DNA of 64,000 bases from Centropus unirufus (lineage: Eukaryota > Chordata > Aves > Cuculiformes > Centropidae), in contig VYZI01000104.1 of the NCBI GenBank assembly GCA_013397695.1, forward strand, positions 2,499,284 to 2,563,283. Direction: 5' to 3'. Positions 55,601-64,000 of the stretch are shown here, in pieces. Position numbers and translations under genes: made by a program. The notes beneath the pieces were generated by a model that was given only the letters and a program-made list of their open reading frames with translations, was not told where the DNA came from and did not search any database. Within the stretch, counting starts at the first letter, position 1; the number at the start of each line of letters is the position of its first letter.

Positions 55601-58600
55601 GTCATCTGATCCAAGCCGTGGGAGTGGGCTCTTCTGCTTTCTGCCTTTCCCTTTTTGAACACAAAACTAGTGCTTACTCAGGAGGTTGTGCAATGGTGCC
55701 ATGGAAGTGTACGGTCCTGTCTGCTGTGCCATGTCTCACCCTGCTGGGACATGTGCTGGCAGCATGGGAGGTGGGTGAGCTGGGTTAGCAGGGGTCACGC
55801 CAAGGCAGTCAGCACAGAAATGCCACGAAGGGAAGCAATGAGTGCAAAATGAAAGATCTTTGTTGCTGAAACAGTGCAGTGAGGGAAGCTTCAAGGGTTT
55901 TCTGTGAGCAGCAGGTGGAGAATTAGTGCGGTTTGGGAGTTTTGTACAGGTCCAGAGAGCAGGTCCATGGTTTTGCCTCTGCAGGTCTCAATGAAACGGC
56001 GCTGTTCAGCTGTGAGGCTCACAACAGTAAAGGGCTGACTGCATCCAACCCAGGGCAGGTCAACGTGAAAGGTAAGCAGCAACGTTTCTCACTTTACCTC
56101 TTGAGTACATGTGTCCAAGCAGGAGCTCTCCTGATCTCCACTCCTCCTTACATAAGCCAAAGGAGATGTTTATAGAACTGCAATAGTTATTTTTCCTTAT
56201 TTTAAAGCTATATTTAAAATCACGTGGGATGCACTCAATAGTGCAGTGACCCAGTGCAGTTCTGTCATTCCACTATCCCTGCCGTGGGAGGAAACACAAG
56301 AGCACAGTTGAAAGCAGAACTATCACCCTCAGAGCGGATTTCGGAAGGGCTGTATCACTCTTTTCCTTCCTTCACAACCAGGACAGTGCTCACAATTTTC
56401 CACAGGAAATGGTAGAAATTTTTAACATTGCTGATGGGAGCCACCCTAGCAATACGAGGTATTCCCCAAAATATGTCATTGCCTCTGAGCAGCCCAGAGA
56501 GCTCACAGATATACAACATGGTCAAAATAGTTCTGCAAATGACTTTTATCTGCTTCCCTGTCCCGTGGTCTGAAACACCTGAACTGATGGAGAATTCCAC
56601 TGTGGCTGGAGCCAGCGTCATACCTGGGGTTCACCTGCAGCTGATATGAGCCCCAGGAGCTCAGATCAGGAGCTGCCAGGGAAAAGCCAGACCTTCCATG
56701 TTTGTGTTGAGGCCTCTAGCTGACTGCCCTCGGCTTTTCCCTGCAGGAATACCATCCGCACCTGCCAGTGTGCGTGTCCTCAACAGAATGGCCCACGGTC
56801 TTGTGGTATCCTGGGTGCCGGGTTTTGATGGATTCTCTGCCTTGAACAGCTGCAGGGTTCAGGTAAGCATCTGCACACCCCAACTTGCCTCGCGGCTTCC
56901 CCTTATATGGATGCCCCAAGGCAGGTGGAAATCAGTGCTGCCTGTCACAAGCCTCACAGGCTTGACCAGGCTGTTGGTTTGGGCAGGTTGAGTTGGAATT
57001 TCTGAGTGGCTTTGAAAGGGGAAGCAGGTAGCCTGTCCCACCCTGTAGTCCGGATGACTGTGGAATTCATGGTGGCCTGATGTTGAGGAGTCCAAGCTGG
57101 GCAACAAGCAGAGCACCCAGGTGTTGGGACATGGGATAGCAGGAGCACTGTGGAGGTGGACAGGAGGCTTGGAAGATGCTTCTGGAGATGAGCTTGGTGG
57201 TGTCTGCTCACAAAAAGTGGCTTTGCTCTGCCCACTGCGAGGGGGAAAAGTTGCTGGAAGGAGTCCTGCAGAGAGTCTGATACAGGGAGTGTGAAGCAGG
57301 CTTTTTTCCCTAGAAGTGTGGATGAGTGAGGGCAAAAACAGGGCGATCGGAACAGGTGAGCTTCCTACTTGGGAGCCTGTGGGAGGGAGCTGTGAGAATC
57401 TTTTCCCCTCAGGCGAGACAGTCAGATTGTCATGACTCTTCATGGAGAGATGCCCAGAACTCCTTCAAGTAGCCTTTTGGAAGACTGTGCAAGCATTGAG
57501 TTGCTGCAGGAAGTGCTTGTCCCTACTTTTACCTCGTGGTCAGACAGTTCCTAACCAAGCAGCCTTGTTGCTGGGGTTTGGAGGGGAGGTTTATTTCAGC
57601 TCTCCACACCTTTTGAGTACTGGGAAGGAGCTGAGGGGTTGCTTGTCTCCGGGACAAGTAAGGGAATGCCGTCTGCATGGGAAAAGCACTGCACATAGTT
57701 ACCACCTGCTCCTTCTGTTTGACATTGCTGGGTTTCACGGCTCAAGCCCATTGCTTGCTCTCGTGTGGGTGTTTGTTATATTGGCTAATCTACACCCCAG
57801 CTGAGATAATGCATAGAGAGAGGCAGTGTTTGAAGCCAGGTAAAAGTGAAAGGAGTTGCAGGGAGGAAAGGTACCAGGGCTAATATTAGAGCTGCGTCCG
57901 CTGCTGCTTTCCAGCTGGAACTCGGGAAGTGGGGTGGAGAGCCAAGGAATTTCCTATGACTTAACATTCATGGTCTATTATTCGGAAATAGCCTTTGGAA
58001 TTGGAAAACATGATTTCTGGCAAAAACACAGCTGTGACTAAGCCTTTTTTGCTCCTATCCCCTTTGATAATCCCCTCATTTGTGTAGTGTGGCCCACCGA
58101 GCAAGTGACTCATCTCTGAGCACGCTGGTGCCTAAAACGGAAGCTGTTGCTGTCACACCTGCCACGTTCAAACTCTCTAAGTTTACAAAAACCCTGATCT
58201 TTTAAAAAATAGATGAATCTGCTGGACTTTCTCGGGAAGTCAATTTGCGTATTGAGCTGGGCTCAATGCTCGGAACAGCCAGTCTCAGTGGCGCTTTCAG
58301 GATTGACTCGCATGTTCATCTGATCACTGCTCACCTTTGCCAAAGCACCTAGTGGCGGCTTGGCCACCTGCCTTCTCAGCTTTGTGAGGCTGGAGGCCGT
58401 TCTCTCATTTTGGCTGGAAAATACCACTGGTGTTGATGCTGAGATCATCCTGGACCACTCAGAGTGGTGCTTTTGTTGCTCAAGCAGGAGGACGGGTCTC
58501 TTGCCACTCCAAAACCATGCATGGAGGCTTTCGAGAGAAGCGTGTGACTTTCTGCTCATGGTTCATGCTGAAAGATGTCCTGGGGTTGTCTTTCTAGTGA

Positions 58601-61600
58601 ACTGTCTTGCTTGCACTGGCATCCCGTATTCTTGCTCTTCCCTCTTTTCTGCCACTGTCCCCACCCAGGCCACTCTTGTGCTTCCCACAAAATAAGATAC
58701 TTTCTGTAACCTGCAAGAGCTGTTTGCCAGTTACATGGGTGCTCAACAGTCGGCCCTCTGGGGAGAGCAGTTTCTCTTTGTGTGAAAAGCATGGCTTTTT
58801 TTTCAGTTTGTTGACATTATCCGTGCTGCTAAATAGAGTCTGGTGAGGTCTGTGATGAGTCCTGCAGCATCTGATGGTGATAAGATGAGGGAGTTAATGA
58901 TGTATTGTTCAAAAAAAGGACTCTCCTTTGTTTGGGACTCACTGCCTGGTAATTTTATCGGGTATTCCTTTTGCTCAGTGCCACAAGAAAGAGCAAATCA
59001 TTCCTCCCTCCTTTCCACAACGATAGCAATTTCACACATCTCTGCTGTGTCCTGCCCCCCATCTCTTTCTCTGTGTGCATTGAAGCCCTTGCCCTGGGCC
59101 CTGAGAAGGACCTGCCATCAGCTTTCTGCTTGGCAGAGATGGGCGTGCAGCGTGCAGGCACAAGGTGTTTTGATAGAAGGCAGGGTTCTGGATCCTGTTT
59201 ACAGCTGTAAAATTCCTGCCGCACATCTCACCCTGCAGGTTGTTGCTGACTAATCCCTGTTTGTGGACTGATTTTTCAATTAAGGTCAAGGAAGCTGTTC
59301 CACGAAGCAACGTTTCACTTCTGCTCTTCAACACCTCAGTGCCTCCCCACGTGTATCACATCCAGCAGCTGGAGCCCGTGGCAGACTATAACATCCGTGT
59401 TTCCTGTAGGAATGAAGTCGGCTGGTCGGCATTTAGCCCCTGGATAACCGCCAGCACCACTGAGGGAGGTAGGAAATGAGTAGCGAAGACCAAGAAGAGT
59501 TTCCCTACCTCAGTCATGCAGTTACGCTTTGACAGGACTCTCTGGATGAGATGCTGCTCTGTACTCACGTTTGCTCACAGGGTGGGACATCCCTACTCTA
59601 TTGACTGGGAAAAGGCAAATGTACCCACAGGTGGTCACCAGGAAATAGTAGAGGCTGTAGAAAATGCCGTGTGGTTTCTGGTTGCTGTACAGCTTGTTTT
59701 CCTTCAGCCTACCACTGTCCCTGCATCTATCCACCTGGGTCCCCTCACATCCTTTCTCTTCGCTTCCTGTAGCTCCGACCAGTCCACCACTGAATGTGAC
59801 AGTGTCATTCAATGAATCCAGCTCCTCCCTGGAGGTCCGATGGGTGAAGCCACCCCTGGGTAGGATCCACGGCGAGCTGCAGGGCTATCACATCTGGTAC
59901 AGGTGGCAGAACTCCAAGGGGATGGTAAGTCACCAGAGAATGGGGAAGAATGGCTAAAGCCTGGGAAAAATCTCAGCAGGAATCAAGCAGTGATGTCCAG
60001 TTTGGTCTTGGTGCTTCCATATATTCTTCCTGAGCTCATTTGTCTGCTGTCTTATGCTTCCATCTGTTCTTCTTTATTACAAATGGTCTTTCCCTTGCAT
60101 GTTTATGTCACTCATGATAATGTCCAAAGTCATTGAAGACTGGGAAGAAGCAGTTCTGCTGGAAGGAGACACAAGGTTTGACACCATGACCCCTGTTCTC
60201 TAAACTAGAAGTGAGATGCTCTTTCTGGGGGTGACAATCTTTGGTATGGCTTTTGGAGTGACAGTCAAGGTTTGGCAGCACCTCTTGGCACTTAGAGTAA
60301 TGAAATTAATCATAAGGTGTTTGGGAGAAGTTGTTCCCTGAACTTTGTGTCGCTCCTTACTCAGATGGGATTTATTCTTTGCTTTAACTCATCTGCAAAC
60401 CCATGGCACTGAGGCCTGTCCATGAAATCATCTGACGTAACCTTGCTCGCCTTTCCCAGGATTTTGGACGTAGCCTTCAGGAATTTGCTAGTGTCAGGCT
60501 GGCCTGATGTCTCAGCCAGTCCTGGCTCATCACTGCTACTGGGCAAAAGAGTATCACATCCAGGCTTTGCCAGTGGTCAGGGAGCCTCTGGATAATTGTG
60601 CAGATGTATCCAGCTGTCGCTGTGGTTTCTTCTTCCTCTGTCCCAGGCTGAAAGCACAGAGAGCCACTGGCAGCCAGAACCCGGTGTGGAAAAAGTGACT
60701 CACACCCTATTTTTTGTAGGATGTTGCATTTTCTGTTCTCCTTTTGTGCCTCTGAAAAAGAGCATGTATAGATCCAGACCAAATGAAGTCAGGAAACAAT
60801 ATTATGGTCTTGTGACTAGCACAGAGAAAAAAAATGCTGACATATTGTTGTCTCTGAAGCAGAAAACAAAAATCAAGACTTGTCCTTTAAGCCCAGGGAG
60901 TCTTATCTTTTGTTGTTGTCCTTGTTGTTGTTTTTTGTAGATTTCCCCAGTGAAGTGCTTATTTGGCGAAATTTCTGCTTGAGTTTCTGGTCAACAATTG
61001 TTCTCATTAACTCTGAATTTCACGAGGCTCGAAAAACCCCTCTAGTGGGGACTAAATTCAGGAGTGTGACTCTTCACAGACTGAAGGAAGCAGCTGTGTT
61101 TGTTGCTGATTTGTTTCATCAGCCTCCAGGTTTTGTGGAAGGCAGAACTATGTGTAGGAGCATCAGGACACAGCCAGACAAGAGCAGGGGCCAGCATGTC
61201 TTTTTGTAAGGGCTGGTGTGGAATGAATATGCACGAGAATGGCTTGAGCCTGTGCTATAACCTTTTTGCAGAGCATTTGTGAGCTGGTGCAATGCTCAGT
61301 TCTCCCAGGCACCACCAAGGCTGTCCTAGAGACATCCTAGAGATGATGGTGGACAGACAGACGGAAGCACAAGAGCAACAAGGTCGCTGATTACTCAGAA
61401 ATGAAGTCTCTGAGCTTTGGCGCCAGGCAGGGGAACCATGAAATGCCCTAACATAACCGTTGGTTGAACAACTCCAGCATGAGAAAGGTGGGGATCCTGT
61501 GAAGGGGTTGGAGAACAAGTCTTGCGAGGAGCAGGTGAGCAAACTGGGGTTGTCCAGCCCCAGTTGAGGAAGAGGAGGCTGAGGGGAGACCTTATCACTG

Positions 61601-63968
61601 CCTACAGCTGCCTGAAAGGAGGGTGTAGAGAGGTGGGTGCTGGTCTCTTCTCCTAAATGACAGGTGATAGGACAAGGGAGAATGGCCTCAAGCTGCACCA
61701 GGGCAGGTCCAAATTGGACATTAGGAAAATATTTTTCACCGAAAGGGTCATCATGTGCTGGCACAGCTGCCTAGGGAGGTGGTGGAGACACCAACACTGG
61801 AGGTATTTAAAAGACCGGCAGATGAGGAGCTCAGGGACGTGGCTTAGTGGTGGACAGGTATGGTTGGACTTGATATCAAAGGTCTTTTCCAACCTGATGA
61901 TTCTGTGATTCTATTTCTGTGTCAGCAGGGCCACCTGCAGGCCTCTTCTACTGCACAGCTATTTAAAAAACTTAAGAAAGTTTGTTTTTTTTATTCTTAA
62001 ACCGGCAGTTGTTGCTTGAGCCAAGGCTGCCGGAGCTGGGATGTGAAGAAATTCCTCAACTACCACAAGACTCTTAAAAAACCATTAACTTTGGCAGTCC
62101 TGTCCTGCCAGAACGGCTCTCTGCTTTGCCAAAGCCCTCATGCTCTCCGCAAGCTGTTTGATGTCAGCTGGGCTCTGTCCTCAGATGACACAAAAGAGCC
62201 GCCTGCAATATGAAAGGATCCTGGTGAACTTTTAGGCTGGTGGTAAAGAAAGGATCTCGTGTGTGTTTTTGTTGAAGGATGCAGTGAGAGGGAGGAAGGA
62301 GGAAAATGGGAGTGCTGGTGTGGAGGCTGCAGTGGGTATCAGCTTTCACTGCTCCCCGATGGTGCAGGCACCCTCCTGGGGTTGGGGTGTTTCACGTCCA
62401 GTTCTGTGACATTTTGGTGACTGTGAACAGAAACGGATTCCCTTTGAGCAGCTTCGATTTCATCCGTGCCCACCAATCCTCCTCTGCTGCTGCTTTTGCT
62501 TGGCCACATGAGGTTCAGCCAGGGTAAGGGCTCCGCTGGCCACAGCAGCCTGCCAGATGTTTTGGACACCACCGGGTAGCTGTTCTGCAGCTGCAGGTCA
62601 GTGGAGAAGAGCAGCAGGCATTTTCTCAGCAAAGAAGTCCAGGAAAGGACAGGGAATTTTCAGGGAAAAGACTCATGTTTTCACCAAGGAGGAAGCTGTG
62701 TGCCATGGAGCACACTGATTCCTGCCATGTTACCAAGCAAGGAAACGCTTAAAACTGGAAAAATTACTAGCTCAACCCAAAAACCACAGTCAGAAGCTGC
62801 CCTGAGATCTATTTTCTGTGGCAGGGCACTTGAACAGTCAAACCAGGAGCGCTGCTGCTGAGAGCAGTCCGAGACACGCTGGCAGAGTGGCAGTGGTGGG
62901 TGCTGAGGCTTGTGGGGCTGCTCTGCACGAGCCACAGGCATCCCTGGCCAGCAGCAAAGAGGAATGTGAACCTCCGCTGGCCAAGCTGACTGCAGTGAAG
63001 GCTGGGGGACATCAAAATCCATGTTACTGCCAGTGTTCCTGCCTCTCTTCTGGCTCAGGCTGCTGGTCCCGCTGCTGTTGACAAGCACAGAGTGACAGTG
63101 GTGTGAGGTTTCAATGGGAAGCTCTGCCCAGGTCCTTTCCAGATCCCATCCGGCTCTTGCAGGCAGGGCTATTATTCTCCATAAATAGCTTCTTGCTGCA
63201 TTTCCTTTGTGAATTTTCTTTTGCCTTGTGAAAGCAAAGCAACACAGAATCTTGTCAAGGGGACAATTTGCAATAAATCTTCAGGTTTCTCTCCCGCTGT
63301 AAGGACTTGCCACTGTCTCCCTCAGCCCAGTTTTTTCTTCCCTTCTCTCCAGCAGAACGTCTCTGCTGAAGCCTGGCAGAACACCAGCGTGGCCATCCTG
63401 CCGGTGGTGACCACCAATGCCACCTGCTCCATCCGAGTGGCCGCTGTCACCAAGGGGGGAGTGGGACCTTTCAGCAGCCCAGTGGAGGTCTTCATCCCTG
63501 GCAGCGGTAAGGAGATGCCCCCCGTCCCAGCCCCCATAGTGTGGGTGGGGGAGAGGATGGGGGAGAAGCATGCAGTGTGTGCTTTCCTTGACAGCCAGTG
63601 CCATTTGGCATCCCTCTATCCTCCTTCAGATGCTTTCCCTGTTGGGCAGAGTATCGGCCAAGAATCTAGGACCTTCAGCATGCATTGGTAGCTTGGTGTT
63701 TACATGCTACCTCGATCCCCATGCCCTCCTCTCTCATATAACCCTTTGGGATTTACTGGCTTTGGTTTTAGCCACTGGGACTTCACTGGCTCCGTTAACA
63801 GGGTGTTTTCTTAGGATCAATAACCTCAGCCCCCTCTTCGACTCCAGACTCCGGGAATGCGGACTCCTTTATCGTAGCCCTGGGCTTTATCTGCGGGACC
63901 ATTGCCGTCGGGCTGATCCTCTGCTTGTCTGTGGTCATCCAGAAAAGATGCATGGAAACGAAATACGG
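49528..63968 (+). CDS. MERTK: MERTK: Mer receptor tyrosine kinase, first ten coding exons (partial, 3' end outside the window)
   Basis: MERTK is a single-pass plasma-membrane receptor of the TAM family (TYRO3, AXL, MERTK). It binds Gas6 or Protein S bridged to phosphatidylserine and drives engulfment of apoptotic cells and photoreceptor debris. The ten exons total 1544 bp, residues 1-514, in one frame: signal peptide 1-20, variable linker 21-66, Ig1 (Cys91-Cys155), Ig2 (Cys198-Cys242), FNIII-1 (about 262-361), FNIII-2 (about 362-462), transmembrane helix about 482-505. Shared with human MERTK: NVTRN..FNLTCQAVGPPEP, SWVPGFDG, NEVGWSAFSPWITASTTEG, AAVTKGGVGPFS. Many N-glycosylation sites are visible. 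AXL and TYRO3 fit less well. The bird gene is known as c-Eyk. Kinase exons lie beyond 64000. Confidence 0.96.
49589..53178 (+). other. MERTK: MERTK intron 1
   Basis: About 3.6 kb. The first 80 bp are G-rich with three imperfect GGGCTGGGATG-like units. The rest is unique sequence with a short T run at about 51717-51730; no transposon or second gene recognised. Confidence 0.65.
53179..53539 (+). CDS. MERTK: MERTK coding exon 2 (residues 21-140): variable linker and most of Ig1
   Basis: Acceptor TCTCTTGCAG, donor GTAACT. Residues 21-66 are H/Q/S-rich and not conserved. From SLRQIKFNP the Ig1 domain begins, with FNCSIKV (Cys91) and LWKDGREL. Ig1 carries the main Gas6/Protein S contact in this family. 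Confidence 0.93.
53833..53933 (+). CDS. MERTK: MERTK coding exon 3 (residues 141-174): end of Ig1
   Basis: Acceptor CTCTGGTAG, donor GTGAGC. Encodes SILSVQRSDNGSYVCKLNIS and EVVSDPISVQLE. Contains the D-x-G-x-Y-x-C motif (Cys155) that pairs with Cys91. Confidence 0.95.
54168..54341 (+). CDS. MERTK: MERTK coding exon 4 (residues 175-232): Ig2, first part
   Basis: Acceptor GCATACAG, donor GTGAGC. Encodes LPHFIRQPEKMNVTRNSPFN, LTCQAVGPPEPVEIYWFRNN and SPSVLTVP. Near-identical blocks to human MERTK. Confidence 0.96.
54342..55984 (+). other. MERTK: MERTK intron 4
   Basis: About 1.6 kb of unique, moderately GC-rich sequence. Open frames on both strands are short and have no known match. Confidence 0.65.
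55985..56071 (+). CDS. MERTK: MERTK coding exon 5 (residues 233-261): Ig2, end
   Basis: Acceptor CCTCTGCAG, donor GTAAGC. Encodes LNETALFSCEAHNSKGLTAS then NPGQVNVK; Cys242 closes Ig2. Confidence 0.95.
56747..56862 (+). CDS. MERTK: MERTK coding exon 6 (residues 262-300): FNIII-1, first part
   Basis: Acceptor TTCCCTGCAG, donor GTAAGC. Encodes IPSAPASVRVLNRMAHGLVV then SWVPGFDGFSALNSCRVQ. Confidence 0.95.
56863..59284 (+). other. MERTK: MERTK intron 6
   Basis: About 2.4 kb without a recognised repeat or gene. The 194-residue antisense frame at 56859-57443 has low-complexity S/P-rich content and no match. Confidence 0.65.
59285..59468 (+). CDS. MERTK: MERTK coding exon 7 (residues 301-361): FNIII-1, end
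   Basis: Acceptor TTCAATTAAG, donor GTAGGA. Encodes VKEAVPRSNVSLLLFNTSVP and CRNEVGWSAFSPWITASTTE. The W-S-x-F/V-S-P-W motif is typical of TAM receptors. Confidence 0.95.
59773..59924 (+). CDS. MERTK: MERTK coding exon 8 (residues 362-412): FNIII-2, first part
   Basis: Acceptor TTCCTGTAG, donor GTAAGT. Encodes PLNVTVSFNESSSSLEVRWV then KPPLGRIHGELQGYHIWYRW; phase 0 at the 3' end. Confidence 0.95.
59925..63352 (+). other. MERTK: MERTK intron 8
   Basis: About 3.4 kb, with one CR1 copy at 61494-61916 and otherwise unique sequence. Confidence 0.65.
61494..61916 (+). mobile_element. CR1 LINE 3' fragment in MERTK intron 8 (sense)
   Basis: Starts in the ORF2 tail (GAAGGGGTTGGAGAACAAGT) and ends CCAACCTGATGATTCTGTGA with ATTCTATTT. 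GTGATTC-ended type. Confidence 0.92.
63353..63506 (+). CDS. MERTK: MERTK coding exon 9 (residues 413-463): FNIII-2, end
   Basis: Acceptor TCTCTCCAGCAG is a tandem NAGNAG site, so exon 9 may start at 63353 (with Gln) or 63356 (without). Encodes NVSAEAWQNTSVAILPVV, ATCSIRVAAVTKGGVGPFSS and PVEVFIPGS. Donor GTAAGG. Confidence 0.93.
63815..63968 (+). CDS. MERTK: MERTK coding exon 10 (residues 464-514): juxtamembrane and transmembrane helix
   Basis: Acceptor TTTTCTTAG, donor GTAAGC. A Ser/Thr/Pro-rich stalk is followed by the hydrophobic segment FIVALGFICGTIAVGLILCL and SVVI, then basic QKRCMETKYG (human RKRVQETKFG). Two bases of a Gly codon are left for exon 11, outside the window. Confidence 0.94.
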
Positions 63969-64000
63969 GTAAGCCAAAGGGAAGACAGAGGTGCCCTGAG

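Noticed and set aside
56859..57443. 194-residue antisense frame in MERTK intron 6
   Set aside because: Low-complexity S/P/H-rich product without a known match; overlaps the end of exon 6 on the wrong strand.
1..64000. CRISPR arrays, tRNA/rRNA genes, phage or other prokaryotic systems
   Set aside because: None seen. Direct repeats are CR1 copies or simple repeats, and the coding content is spliced vertebrate genes.

Overview
The window is ordinary nuclear DNA from a vertebrate, almost certainly a bird. Two single-copy genes with canonical GT-AG introns are spread over about 59 kb. The interspersed repeats are nearly all 3'-terminal fragments of CR1 LINEs (14 copies), which is the avian pattern. 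The gene order is the conserved ANAPC1-MERTK neighbourhood known from human 2q13. No bacterial, plasmid, CRISPR or viral gene set is present.

Layout. Positions 1-5188 are flanking DNA in which I recognise no gene. Positions 5389-41346 (minus strand) hold the complete coding region of ANAPC1, the largest subunit of the anaphase-promoting complex/cyclosome. I traced 47 coding exons; their lengths sum to 5841 bp and keep one open frame of 1946 codons plus stop (human APC1 has 1944 residues). The 5' end lies in a CpG island (about 41.0-41.8 kb) carrying three perfect CAAGATGGCGGC (YY1/TISU) motifs on the gene's strand. Positions 41.8-49.3 kb are intergenic and rich in CR1 fragments. From 49528 (plus strand) begins MERTK, a TAM-family receptor tyrosine kinase. 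The window holds its first ten coding exons (signal peptide, two Ig domains, two FNIII domains, transmembrane segment; residues 1-514) and ends just inside intron 10, so the kinase domain lies outside.

The two genes are neighbours pointing away from each other (start codons about 8.2 kb apart). They do not form a pathway: ANAPC1 acts in cell-cycle ubiquitin ligation, MERTK in Gas6/Protein S-driven clearance of apoptotic cells.

I found no undescribed biological system. The most interesting signals are the triple TISU/YY1 array at ANAPC1, one copy of which opens an ATG in frame with the main ORF, and a CR1 element ending about 215 bp before the MERTK start codon. Exon boundaries were placed by reading splice sites and keeping frame against the remembered vertebrate proteins; no alignment program was run.
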